Positions 18,501 to 25,254 of a stretch of 64,000 nucleotides of DNA are shown here, in pieces; the first letter of the stretch is position 1; each line of letters starts with the position of its first letter. A model generated the notes under the pieces. It had not been told where the DNA came from, searched no databases, and saw only the letters and a program-made list of their open reading frames with translations. The DNA comes from JANNVZ01 sp046155615. GTDB lineage: Bacteria; Bacteroidota; Bacteroidia; Flavobacteriales_D; Sanyastnellaceae. The stretch covers positions 4,782 through 68,781 of the forward strand of contig JBJXFP010000154.1 of the NCBI GenBank assembly GCA_046155615.1. Direction: 5' to 3'. The position numbers and the translations under genes are program-made.

Positions 18501-18560
18501 CAACATCACCAATGAAAGGAGGAGGGTGGCTGTTTTTGTTTTCGCGTACAGTGTATTCAT
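12501..18560 (-). CDS. Giant PKD-repeat surface protein with T9SS type B sorting domain
   Basis: A 2019-residue exported protein with signal peptide (MNTLYAKTKTATLLLSLVMLCNLLRAQ). It contains about 22 PKD-type immunoglobulin-like domains, recognisable by W[DNEI][FY]G[DN]G motifs spaced near 84 residues, each flanked by a conserved cysteine pair of the GCSPL / GC.. type. Residues about 800-1450 are an alternating series of two domain kinds with an exact 169-residue period. The C-terminal 100 residues (FPNAFSPSTNEEGTG... QIFNKWGELLF... GDVTLIVK) are the gliding-motility-associated CHU_C / type B sorting domain. PKD arrays of this type form long surface filaments or adhesins; a ligand is not evident. 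The adjacent PorP/SprF protein is the likely outer-membrane partner. Confidence 0.93.
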   Translation of the reverse strand: MNTLYAKTKTATLLLSLVMLCNLLRAQCPNLFDFYGNVVDNPYWYSCSGNDYALNISSPNTWGEYTIDWGDGSPLTTGMSWAPPTFISHTYAAAVDTFIVVITEVNSGCETTGVLIMEEASSASIQIPVGGLTQACAPQVMEFINSSTNVSETTVFTWDFGDGTAPLVFDYTNWNQTISHLYDVGTVTCETEVTLTAENYCNIVQGGFSTATFNPIRIWDLDDPSITASATLLCYPDTTVTFLNTTYRNCLFQGNIYQRYEWWNFGDYWGLGYDSIIDWTPWPPTFPHTMHYPGIGTYTVELLDSNFCGIAPTSITIQIVPPPVADIEPSVDTVCVGEPITFYQLASGGANSYQWNMGTGGPWINTGSGNITFIFQNPGTYTVSSMVGISGASSACNDVDQCVVVVLPAPDVQIIADQTDGCDDFMVDFDGFATDATTWQWQFDVPPLNFSGQDPPLVNFNTPGDHLVTLNVIGFNGCAASDDEVIHVYESPQVNFSVLNLCEGDTAQFIDMSTASSNDNIIGWNWDFGDGQTSTDQNPFHYYTTPGTYDVALLVNSVHCFNADTMTVTVEDAPQAEITLDVSTGCSPLTVQFDNTTVNAATHLWDFGDGFGATDYITSHTFINPLDHDTTYMVTMTALNAFGCGTIDTLHVTPMPSAIAAFDGTNNPPGCSPFAADFINNSQNADTYLWDFGDGMTSNLFEPNYTYINTTGLLVTYTVELIAYNNNGCNDTISQPLIIYPLADFDFAIAGSEGCAPHTVTMPFVNGAQIFSWDFGDGQTSSFANPTHLFENNTASSIDYTVTLTAASAFGCTDTASTTVTVHPQPTAQFILSSTSGCGPLAVQINCQSIGATSYLWNYGDGSTDTIMDTLHTHVFTNTSDQVLTRTITLQVSNVYGCTSTYLQTVQIYPEVIAGFVPPAVYCSPVTTQFFNTSINANNYSWDFGNGLQSIVQNPTTTYTNISGAAINYNVALIAQNSYGCSDTTSQSLTVNPTPVAGFSLDALAGCSPLVVNISNTSVNADTISWEYGDGNTSNSPDSLHTHTYYNYGTVAQTFTVVLTTTSTEGCTSQFTNIITVYPGVTAAFGDPGEHCSPANISFVNNSINASAFQWDFGNGTNSVIADPTAYFTNTGSDPLIYDVMLLAVSGYGCTDTAHHDLTINHTPVATFMVDVMSGCSPLNVQFTNSSQNADQYNWIYGDGATSNIADTTHQHIFVNTTGDAQTFNVMMTASTTEGCSSTATQIIQVFPEITAAFTPPAEYCSPASISFTNNSVGGISYFWDFGNGTTSLVEDPSGYFSTSADTTEVYNVQLMVSSSFGCNVTVSHPLTLHPAPVADFDMDENAACFPAAVVFTNNSTVATEFAWNYGDGNLSTISDSIHTHQFDTPINNTSQYDVVLTAATAHGCVATHTETFTLYPAVDVQFAVDTIGCSPFNAFFVNQSQGAASYVWAFGDAQVSSLTSPTHTYVTDLENDTTYTAQLLGTSIYGCADTAAVNIHVMHTPEAIAQMDSVFGCYPTNVTFFNGSIGADSYQWTYGTGETSTTSAPYHDYAYYNITSNVVTYNITLNAYTNYGCSSSDNLSIEIAPEIEAAFYVQAEGCSPLEVYFDNQSTGGNGYQWNFGDGDFSTDYEPQHTFFNWGNSDTTYAITFVLEDSFGCTDTATQYVYVYAIPQASFTATPQTQVWPNSTITLDNTTIGGTLQNTWDMDDGTEIYLAEPGTYVYSTWGEYSIQLVVDNGSCSDTTYQNIEIIPPSPVADFTGPAQGCAPLTVQFTNLSEYAMQSDWQFGDGGEANATNPIYTYWQAGIYTVTLTVTGPDGSTDQMVQEQIIEVYPNAHAAFTVIPNEVSAPSQPIYALNQSQNANIYFWDFGDGSTSVASNPVYYYQEEGDYTVTLIANNEYNCPDTLTLPNVVHVIAEGNIAFPNAFSPSTNEEGTGYYDALSYDNDIFFPMHKGIDEYQLQIFNKWGELLFESKDVYKGWNGYYAGELCKQDVYVWKVSATFVNGQTYEKSGDVTLIVK
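14200..16090 (-). repeat. Tandem 507-bp super-repeat of two PKD domains
   Basis: The codon for the motif Trp of successive domains lies at 15992, 15737, 15485, 15230, 14978, 14723, 14471 and 14216, so spacing alternates 255 and 252 bp and every second domain is exactly 507 bp apart. Odd domains read W[NEI]YGDG with a following DxxHxH; even domains read WDFGNG and CSPA-type starts. This supports duplication of a two-domain unit without indels. Confidence 0.85.
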
Positions 18561-18699
18561 AGGCGATTTGTACGCCTCATGCTTCTATATGTGTCGCGGT
18601 TCTTTGGTTTTTAGACCAAATGCGAATTGATATAGACTGAAATTGAATCAGAGTTGATCAGCAAGACCAAATTTGTTCATGTGCAACCACGGATGCACT

Positions 18700-19209
18700 T
18701 CAATGCAAATCGAAGGTCCTGGTATAATCGCGATGCGGGGCTTGACTGTGGCAGCCTGTGCACGACTGGCCCTTTTCACCTGTGCTGTATACCACTGAGC
18801 CATCAGCACCATACTCAGCCCAAAGCCAGCCACCGGCTGCATTCTCGTGTGTAGGATCTTTTTTCATCACGGCATATTTGATACTACCCGCGTTCACTAT
18901 GCTTTTTACGACAAGGCTGCCTACCGGAAAATTGCCACCCACAGGCAATTCGCCATCCTCCGTGAGTGCATCGTAGGATGTGCTGTTGAAGTGCAATGTG
19001 AAGCTGCTGTGGGGACTGTTGCCTGCGGGGTCCAGCGTATCACCATTCATGAATGCCACCAGATCACTTGCCGAAGCTTGAACAAAAAGGTCGGAGTCAA
19101 AGAGCGAACTGTCCTTTTCGTGCCTGCATGCAATGGTTAGCAGCACAGCAAAAAGTGCCGCTATGCATGCATGAGTTTTGCGTAGTGCAAACGTGTTGTT
19201 TGTTTTCAT
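18700..19209 (-). CDS. Cytochrome P460 family heme lipoprotein
   Basis: A 169-residue protein with a lipoprotein signal (AALFAVLLTIACRHEKD, lipobox TIAC), so it is membrane-anchored in the periplasm or at the cell surface. The central part (SSFTLHFNSTSYDALTEDGELPVGG and GSLVVKSIVNAGSIKYAVMKK) has the cytochrome P460 beta-barrel pattern, and the heme attachment site CTGCH is at residues 150-154 near the C-terminus, as in that family. P460 proteins oxidise hydroxylamine or handle nitric oxide and related small molecules in some bacteria; activity here is uncertain. Its ATG overlaps the stop of the MORN gene by 4 nt (ATGA). Confidence 0.82.
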   Translation of the reverse strand: MKTNNTFALRKTHACIAALFAVLLTIACRHEKDSSLFDSDLFVQASASDLVAFMNGDTLDPAGNSPHSSFTLHFNSTSYDALTEDGELPVGGNFPVGSLVVKSIVNAGSIKYAVMKKDPTHENAAGGWLWAEYGADGSVVYSTGEKGQSCTGCHSQAPHRDYTRTFDLH

Positions 19210-19760
19210 TTCGATTTTTTATCGTAATCAATTTCACGCATTAGTTTTCCTTCCATGTTATAGGTTGTCCACACTCCACTTTTTGCACCGTGGGTATAGA
19301 AGCCGCGTGTGTCAAGCTTTCCGCTCGGGTAGTAGGTAAAGCATTCGCCATGCTGCTCCCCATTTATGTAGTGGCTTTCATAGTAGGGTTTTCCGTTCTC
19401 ATGCCATGTTTTGTATGGACCATGCAGGGTGTCGTTGCGGTAGCTGTTCATACTCCATTGCGTTCCATTGGGATAATAGCTTGTGCATTCGCCATTCAAT
19501 TGGTTGTGCTCATAACGCAGGTCGGTGTAGCGTTGGCCATCGTCATAAAATTTGATATACGCTACCTTTTGTTTCGATGTTGTATCAATAAAAGTAGAAA
19601 CCCTATGACTACCATCGGCATAGGTGCTATCCACTTTTTCCAATGCACCGGTTATGGAGTAAGATTTATTCTCTGCAACAAGTTCCGGTCTTTCAGATGG
19701 AGTATTGTTACACGCCACAAGCACGCAGAGACACATCGTTGTTATCCATTTTGTTTTCAT
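19206..19760 (-). CDS. MORN/YwqK-type repeat lipoprotein
   Basis: A 184-residue lipoprotein (MKTKWITTMCLCVLVACNN, lipobox LVAC). The mature part is a series of MORN-like repeats in the YwqK style: YYPNGTQW, GPYKTWHENGKPYYE, GECFTYYPSGKLDTRG and GVWTTYNMEGKLMREIDY. Such repeats are structural; no enzymatic residues are expected. I chose the ATG at 19760, one nucleotide after the ispB stop, because it puts the lipobox at the usual distance; an ATG at 19778 would overlap ispB. It sits between ispB and the P460 gene in a tightly packed operon. Confidence 0.8.
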   Translation of the reverse strand: MKTKWITTMCLCVLVACNNTPSERPELVAENKSYSITGALEKVDSTYADGSHRVSTFIDTTSKQKVAYIKFYDDGQRYTDLRYEHNQLNGECTSYYPNGTQWSMNSYRNDTLHGPYKTWHENGKPYYESHYINGEQHGECFTYYPSGKLDTRGFYTHGAKSGVWTTYNMEGKLMREIDYDKKSK

Positions 19761-19761
19761 G

Positions 19762-20736
19762 TTATTTTTTTCTGTCAATGGTGTAGTGCACTAATTGCTC
19801 AAGTGAATTGCGTGCATCGCTTTGCGGAAAATTATGAAGACTCTGCAACGCCATGTCGCGAAATTCTTCCATTTTTTTCGTTGCGTAATCAATACCACCA
19901 TGTTCCACCACGGTGCTCACCAATGTTTTGATGTGTGCTGCACTTGTGTTGTGTCTCTTCACAATATTTACAAGTAGGCTGCGGGTGCTGCGATCTGTTT
20001 TTTGTAATGTGTATATGAGTGGTAATGTCATTTTTCTTTCTTGCAAGTCGATTCCGGTTGGTTTGCCTATGGATTGACCGAAGCCGTAATCAAAGAGGTC
20101 GTCTTTTATCTGAAAAGCAAGTCCTGCATTGGTTCCAAAGGTGTGCATACTGAGTGCCACCTCCGGTGTGCAGCCCGCAGCTGAAGCCCCACTCTGGCAG
20201 CATGCCGCAATGAGCGAAGCTGTTTTTTGTCTTATTATTTCATAGTAAATTTCTTCAGTTATGTTTAGCAATCTGGATTTTTCCTGCTGCAGCAGTTCGC
20301 CTTCGCTCATTTCCTTCACGGCACGGCTCACTATGCGCAGCAGTTCATACTGGTTGTTCTCCACACTCATCAGCAAGCCTTGCGATAGCAGGTAGTCACC
20401 CACCAGCACGGCTATTTTATTTTTCCAAAGCGCATTGACGCTGAAAAAGCCTCTGCGCAGATTGGCGTTATCCACCACATCATCATGCACTAGGGTGGCA
20501 GTGTGCAAAAGTTCTATGAGCGATGCAGCTACATAGGTAGCGGGTGTAATGCCGCCACAAAGTTTGCTGCTGAGGAATACAAACATGGGCCGCATTTGCT
20601 TCCCCTTACGCTTGATGATGTAGTGTGTTATTTTGTCGAGCAGTGCTTTGTCGCTCTTCATCGCCTTGCGGAAGTAATTTTCAAATTCTTCCATCTCATT
20701 GGCAATGGGCGCTTGTATTTTGTCTAACGTGCTCAC
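19762..20736 (-). CDS. ispB: Trans-polyprenyl diphosphate synthase (IspB/IspA family)
   Basis: A 324-residue prenyl elongase that condenses isopentenyl diphosphate to allylic primers to make the side chain of menaquinone or similar. Both aspartate-rich motifs are intact: DDVVDNANLRRG (first) and DDLFDYG after FQIK (second), along with GKQMRP near the N-terminus. Small or large residues before the first motif set chain length, which I do not assign. It is the first gene of an operon with the MORN lipoprotein and cytochrome P460 genes. An exact TACATTTG box precedes it. Confidence 0.92.
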   Translation of the reverse strand: MSTLDKIQAPIANEMEEFENYFRKAMKSDKALLDKITHYIIKRKGKQMRPMFVFLSSKLCGGITPATYVAASLIELLHTATLVHDDVVDNANLRRGFFSVNALWKNKIAVLVGDYLLSQGLLMSVENNQYELLRIVSRAVKEMSEGELLQQEKSRLLNITEEIYYEIIRQKTASLIAACCQSGASAAGCTPEVALSMHTFGTNAGLAFQIKDDLFDYGFGQSIGKPTGIDLQERKMTLPLIYTLQKTDRSTRSLLVNIVKRHNTSAAHIKTLVSTVVEHGGIDYATKKMEEFRDMALQSLHNFPQSDARNSLEQLVHYTIDRKK

Positions 20737-20749
20737 AAGTGTATGGGTT

Positions 20750-20757
20750 CAAATGTA
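20750..20757 (-). promoter_or_regulatory. -7 element upstream of ispB
   Basis: CAAATGTA on the plus strand is TACATTTG on the coding strand, an exact consensus -7 element 13 nt before the ATG. The nearest clear TTG lies 27 nt further upstream, longer than usual. Confidence 0.45.
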
Positions 20758-20824
20758 GGTGTGTGCATTGCAGGCATGTTTGAGCAACATCAAGCTAAGT
20801 GCATGTCTCTGAATACTTGTGTTA

Positions 20825-23236
20825 TCACTCCACTTCCAGCTCCCAAAGCAGTTTTTTGCGCACTATGCGTTTCACCTTGTCCTCTACAGTAGTAATAGTT
20901 CGGTGTGGCACAAGCAGCATCGAGTTTTTGTAGTTCAGCTTTTGTACACGGTCATATTGTTTGCCGCTTTTCTCACCGGTAATGGTGATTCGCACAAAAC
21001 ATCCATCGGTGCTTCGTTTACCCAAACTTTTTTCAATACTGAATGAACTTATGATGTGCGAACCTTGTGTGAGGTTGACAGCCAGTTGGGCAGAAGTATG
21101 CAAGATTTTCCCCTCAGCATTTTCGATGGTGTATTGAAGTGTGGCAGGTTCATCGTCTATGTAGTTGTCGCTTATCCAGTATATGTTCACCTTATCGTCT
21201 TTCACTTCACAACTGATGAGTTGAGGTGCGTATAGCAATCCCAGATAGTCATGCAGCAATTTACGATTGCCTAAATAGTCGATGCTTGCCCATGAGTGGC
21301 TTGGCCACACATCATTCAGTTGCCAATAGAGTGTGCCACCACATCGGTTCATATTTCGCCTTTGAGCCTCTATGCCTAAGCCTATGCCTTCTGCCTGCAC
21401 CACTTGAGTCATGTGCGCATATTGCTGCAGGCTGTCATGCGGTACTTCCGGATACCATGCTTTCATGTATTTGTCCATCAGCTTGAAGCCGCGGTTGTGC
21501 TTCTGGTGTTGTGCCATACCGGGGTTGTCGTAGGTAAATTGTCTTCCCACCATCATCTGCTTCATAGCATCAGTGGAGGGCATAGACTGCATACCGAATT
21601 CGCTCATGAATCGTGGCACTTTGGTATTCATCACTTCGAATGGCTCCTCATCGTGCCACACGCCCCAGTAGTGGCTGTCGCCCTCGGTTAAGCTTCGCGC
21701 ATCACCACGTCCAAAGCGCGGGCTGCTTTCCCAGTATTGTGTATTGGTATTCTTCTTTACAATTTTTGATAGCGTGAGATCGAACACATCCTTGTAAGCA
21801 CGCCACAGTTGGTTTTTTTGTTTTTCGCTCAGGCCTTGTTGCCATCCCCATCGCTCCCAGCCTTCAGCATTCTCATTGTTGCCGCACCACAGCGATATGC
21901 AGGGGTGGTTGCGCAGCCGTATGGTTTGCTGATCAGCTTCTTCAATAAGGGTTGTTACAAACAGGCTGTCAGCAGGATACATGCTGCATGCAAACATGAA
22001 ATCCTGCCACACCATGATGCCCATCTCATCACACAATTCATAGAAGCGATCACTCTCGTACACACCGCCTCCCCACACACGCAGCATGTTGAAGTTTGCA
22101 TCCTTGCAGCTTTGAAGTAGTTTTTTGTAATCAGCTTCGGTGGTTTGTCCGGGGAAATATTTTGCAGGTATGTAGTTGGCACCTTTCACGAATACCTGGT
22201 GGCCATTCAGCTTGAAGTAAAATGATTCTCCAATGCTGTCTCTTTCAGTTATCAATTCCACTGATCTAAATCCTGTCCTCACTTTTTGCTGATCAAGCAC
22301 ATCAGTGCCCCTTACCAGCCATGCGTTGAAGTTGTAAAGGTTTGCATTGCCTTGTCCATTGCACCACCACAAGTATGCAAATTCCAGATTGAGATCCAGT
22401 GTGGCTATGTTCATTCCTTTTTTCAAATCGATCTCACTGAGCCATGTATCGCCAGTGCGTTCCATTTCAAAAATGATCTGGGCTTTTTCTTCTTTCAAAG
22501 AGTGAATGGTGAATGTGGTTTTTATTTCAGTTTTCTTCTCATTTACTGAGAGTTGCTGCATGTGTATGTTGGTGAATCGGGCATGGTCATATGCTATCAA
22601 CCTAATGTCACCGGTGATGCCGCATGTGATGAGTTTAGGTCCCCAGTCCCATCCGAAATGAAACTGCGGCTTGCGTGTAATTGCGCGAATGCCTTCACCG
22701 GGCAACGGGTATGGTAGATCAGTCAGTCTGCGCTCGCCAGCCACTAATGGCGATTCAAAATCTATCTGAAGTATGTTGTTTTCTTTTTTTAGTATTCCCT
22801 TTACATCGGCTTCCCATGTGCGGTGTGCGTTATCTGTGGTGAGTAGCAGTTTTCCATTCAGTTTCACTATCGCATAGGTATCCAGTCCTTTGAACTGCAT
22901 GCGCTGCAAGTCCATACGCAACACACCTTCGGGAGCATCGAAGGGCAAGCTGCGGTAAGTCCAGTTTTTCTCACCTACCCACTGGCATTCATTTTCGTTG
23001 GTGCCTTCAAAAGGATCCTTGATGATTCCCGCAGCCATCAGGTCGGTGTGTATACAGCCGGGAACTTTGGCATCTATCCAGTTTTCTTCCTGGTCGTCTT
23101 GTTGTTTGGCTTGCCACAATGCATTGAGTGGGGCATTGTACAGCAGGCTGGTGCCGACAGGTATTACAGTTTGGGCCATAGCAGTATGTGTGATGATTGA
23201 CAGGAGGGCTGCAAGCAGTGCGGTAAGGATTTTCAT
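20825..23236 (-). CDS. Beta-mannosidase-like glycoside hydrolase family 2
   Basis: An 803-residue exported enzyme (signal peptide MKILTALLAALLSIITHTAMAQ). The domain order is the GH2 one: jelly-roll sugar-binding N-terminus (NWTYRSLPFD, FGWDWGPKL), Ig-like domain, then the TIM barrel. The acid/base is E455 in WCGNNENAEGW and the nucleophile E546 in MSEFGMQSMP, both intact, and the FGWDWGP and CKDANFNMLRVWGGGVYE segments are typical of beta-mannosidases (EC 3.2.1.25). It likely removes terminal mannose in the periplasm. I chose ATG 23236 over one at 23302 because it directly starts the signal peptide. No SusCD pair is nearby, so it is not a full polysaccharide utilisation locus. Confidence 0.92.
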   Translation of the reverse strand: MKILTALLAALLSIITHTAMAQTVIPVGTSLLYNAPLNALWQAKQQDDQEENWIDAKVPGCIHTDLMAAGIIKDPFEGTNENECQWVGEKNWTYRSLPFDAPEGVLRMDLQRMQFKGLDTYAIVKLNGKLLLTTDNAHRTWEADVKGILKKENNILQIDFESPLVAGERRLTDLPYPLPGEGIRAITRKPQFHFGWDWGPKLITCGITGDIRLIAYDHARFTNIHMQQLSVNEKKTEIKTTFTIHSLKEEKAQIIFEMERTGDTWLSEIDLKKGMNIATLDLNLEFAYLWWCNGQGNANLYNFNAWLVRGTDVLDQQKVRTGFRSVELITERDSIGESFYFKLNGHQVFVKGANYIPAKYFPGQTTEADYKKLLQSCKDANFNMLRVWGGGVYESDRFYELCDEMGIMVWQDFMFACSMYPADSLFVTTLIEEADQQTIRLRNHPCISLWCGNNENAEGWERWGWQQGLSEKQKNQLWRAYKDVFDLTLSKIVKKNTNTQYWESSPRFGRGDARSLTEGDSHYWGVWHDEEPFEVMNTKVPRFMSEFGMQSMPSTDAMKQMMVGRQFTYDNPGMAQHQKHNRGFKLMDKYMKAWYPEVPHDSLQQYAHMTQVVQAEGIGLGIEAQRRNMNRCGGTLYWQLNDVWPSHSWASIDYLGNRKLLHDYLGLLYAPQLISCEVKDDKVNIYWISDNYIDDEPATLQYTIENAEGKILHTSAQLAVNLTQGSHIISSFSIEKSLGKRSTDGCFVRITITGEKSGKQYDRVQKLNYKNSMLLVPHRTITTVEDKVKRIVRKKLLWELEVE

Positions 23237-23314
23237 AAAGCGAATATGATACTTGTGTGGGGCACTATGATGATTGGGCAGCGATGAATGCACATCGGGC
23301 ATGCAGCATCTGTG

Positions 23315-24874
23315 CTAAAAATCCTGTTGCGGTTGCAGCATTCCGTTCAGCCGCAGCCCGATGGTGGCGAAATGATCGAGCGTTGTCTGGATTTCGTTTT
23401 TTTCAAAACGCATGGTGTGCTGCGCAAAAATTTCCCATTGTTTATGCACTCCCATTTTTCTGGATAATGTAAACTGATGAAAGTGAAATGTGCTTTTGAT
23501 GCCTTGCAACAGGTCATTGTCGTATTGCCTGAAAGGATTGTGGTAAGAGCGAAAGATGTCGCCACCGAGGTTGTCCAATGTGCCATCGCCATCCTCATCG
23601 CGGTCGTGGCCATAGGCAGCCCATGAGAATTGCTCGCTGATGTTCCAATCATCATTTTCGTAACGCAAATAGAGAAGCCACTCCACAAAGTTGGCACCCA
23701 TGGGGTGGGCTAATGGCTGCTGCATGTGTGTCCATGATTGCAGTGGGCTGCCATGGGTATATGTAAAAGGGCGAACACAGTTTATTTCTGTTTGCAAGTG
23801 AAAGCCTTTGGTGAACAGGTCGAAAGTTTTAATGCCCAACTGTGCTCCCATTTTGTTGGCCCACCACCTGCTGTTATTGCGCCACTTGCTCAGGTAAAAT
23901 TCATCAATCACCATTTGTCCATATAGCTGCACTTTTTCCGAAGGGCTGTAGCGCAGACTGGTGCCAAGTATGACATTGTCAGGCGAGCCTTGCGCATATT
24001 CCACAGGTCTGTAGAAGATGATTGGGTTCAGGTAGTTGATGTCTAATGAGCGCTTGCTATTGGTGTCTCGGTCTTGCCACACCACCATTTCATAAATACT
24101 CCAGTTGAGTGTTTTGCTGACATTCCAACTGAGGGCGTGCATTGCAGTGTATTTAATGCGGGCATCCTTGGGCTGATAGGCTTCATTGGTTTGACGCATC
24201 TGTGCCCACAGATTGGTGTATTTCACTCTCCAAAATTTGGTCGTAATGCGGATGTAAGGAAAAGCATTGGCCACATCGCTGAGTATGAGTGAGCGATAGC
24301 CATCGCCCCAGAAGTGTTTGCGTTTGCCCAGTTCGAAGTGGAAGAATTTTTTTGCTGTGTATCCCACATGGCCATAAGTGAAGTGGCTGGTGTAAAAGTC
24401 ATTGCCACTGCGTGTTGCAAATCCGGCACCGGGCAGTATGTTGGTGGAGTCAGCAAATAGCCTGATGTACGCGGGTGGGCGCATCCCACTGATGGTGTAG
24501 CCAACAGAGCCTTCCCAATGCTTGCGTACATGCCAAGTAGCTTCTATACCACTTATCACTTGCCCCATACCATCAGTCTTTGGACTGAGCGTGGCACCGG
24601 CAGCGAGCCAGGCAAGTGGCCTGATACCGAAAGTGACAGAAGTATTTCTCGCTTTGATGGCACTGTCAGAAAGTTGAATCAGCCCCGGTTCGATACCTGC
24701 TGCGGGTTGTACGTTGGCATGTATTTCCGTGGAGCGTTTGTTGAGCAGCATTTGCTCTAGTGAGGCTGGCCTACGCACATAACCTGCATCAGACTGCTGC
24801 GCCTGCGCGCCATACATAGCAGCCAGCCATGCAAAAGCTGTGATTATCACTTTATGGGGAGAGCAGATGTACAA
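23315..24874 (-). CDS. Wzi/RemB-like outer-membrane beta-barrel protein
   Basis: A 519-residue protein with signal peptide (VIITAFAWLAAMYGAQAQQ) and a strand-rich mature region. Motifs such as ELGKRKHFWGDGYRSLILSD, DINYLNPIIFYRPVEYAQGSPDN and NNSRWWANKMGAQLG match my memory of capsule-assembly Wzi-like barrels, including the gliding protein RemB of Flavobacterium. The exact role (polysaccharide attachment or motility) is inferred from that resemblance only. The downstream beta-mannosidase gene is on the same strand 78 nt away. Confidence 0.7.
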   Translation of the reverse strand: MYICSPHKVIITAFAWLAAMYGAQAQQSDAGYVRRPASLEQMLLNKRSTEIHANVQPAAGIEPGLIQLSDSAIKARNTSVTFGIRPLAWLAAGATLSPKTDGMGQVISGIEATWHVRKHWEGSVGYTISGMRPPAYIRLFADSTNILPGAGFATRSGNDFYTSHFTYGHVGYTAKKFFHFELGKRKHFWGDGYRSLILSDVANAFPYIRITTKFWRVKYTNLWAQMRQTNEAYQPKDARIKYTAMHALSWNVSKTLNWSIYEMVVWQDRDTNSKRSLDINYLNPIIFYRPVEYAQGSPDNVILGTSLRYSPSEKVQLYGQMVIDEFYLSKWRNNSRWWANKMGAQLGIKTFDLFTKGFHLQTEINCVRPFTYTHGSPLQSWTHMQQPLAHPMGANFVEWLLYLRYENDDWNISEQFSWAAYGHDRDEDGDGTLDNLGGDIFRSYHNPFRQYDNDLLQGIKSTFHFHQFTLSRKMGVHKQWEIFAQHTMRFEKNEIQTTLDHFATIGLRLNGMLQPQQDF

Positions 24875-24945
24875 GAGCGGTCAAAGATGATGGAAGGAGT
24901 GGAAGAAACCTTGATGGAAACCGAGGGCTAAGAAAATTTTTCAAG

Positions 24946-25076
24946 AAAAATGAAACCTTGGCGGAACTGCCCCCGTTCAAGACTCCTGTAGAATGTTTCA
25001 TTATTTGGTTTTAATGAGCAATCCGTTAGAAAAAAGCATTGAAGAGGCCTCCAAACGTGGGGGCTTCTTCGTTTTT
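24946..25076 (+). ncRNA. Candidate small RNA, copy 1
   Basis: No credible reading frame lies in the repeat. The unit begins with AATGAAAC (24949-24956) that can pair with GTTTCATT (24995-25002), enclosing a GC-rich internal part (CTTGGCGG...CCCCCGTTCAAG), then an A/T-rich single-stranded region and a 12-bp terminator hairpin with T-run. This is the layout of a structured small RNA. Strand is inferred from the terminator. No promoter could be assigned with confidence, and I do not recognise a known RNA family. Confidence 0.5.
25041..25076 (+). terminator. Terminator of repeat copy 1
   Basis: Stem 25041-25052 (GAAGAGGCCTCC) with 25059-25070 (GGGGGCTTCTTC), loop AAACGT, two G-U pairs, followed by GTTTTT. 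There is no plus-strand gene upstream to end. Confidence 0.75.
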
Positions 25077-25102
25077 ATAAATGCGCTGAATTTTTTTTCA
25101 TA

Positions 25103-25233
25103 AAAAATGAAACCTTGGCGGAACTGCCCCCGTTCAAGACTCCTGTAGAATGTTTCATTATTTGGTTTTAATGAGCAATCCGTTAGAAAAAAGCATTGAA
25201 GAGGCCTCCAAACGTGGGGGCCTCTTCGTTTTT
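25103..25233 (+). ncRNA. Candidate small RNA, copy 2
   Basis: Second copy of the same unit with its own complete terminator. It follows a T-rich spacer after the first terminator, so each copy could be transcribed and ended independently. Confidence 0.5.
25198..25233 (+). terminator. Terminator of repeat copy 2
   Basis: Stem 25198-25209 with 25216-25227, loop AAACGT, one G-U pair, followed by GTTTTT. Confidence 0.8.
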
Positions 25234-25254
25234 CAGGCTGTATATAAATATTCT

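Larger units (their letters stand above)
24946..25233 (+). repeat. Two tandem 131-bp direct repeats, period 157 bp
   Basis: 24946-25076 and 25103-25233 are identical except for one base (25065 T, 25222 C). They are separated by 26 bp of unrelated AT-rich sequence. The single difference turns a G-C pair in the terminator stem into a G-U pair, so the hairpin is kept in both copies. Confidence 0.95.

Noticed and set aside
12501..18560. CRISPR-like regular spacing
   Set aside because: The regular spacing comes from PKD domains in one continuous reading frame; there are no short identical repeats with unique spacers.
19290..19931. 213-codon plus-strand frame opposite the MORN lipoprotein and the end of ispB
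   Set aside because: Two well-supported genes lie on the other strand; the frame has no motifs or start signals.
24900..25240. tmRNA, SRP RNA or tRNA cluster as explanation of the repeats
   Set aside because: No CCA-ended acceptor stem, T-loop or SRP GGAAG signature is seen; the repeats stay unassigned.
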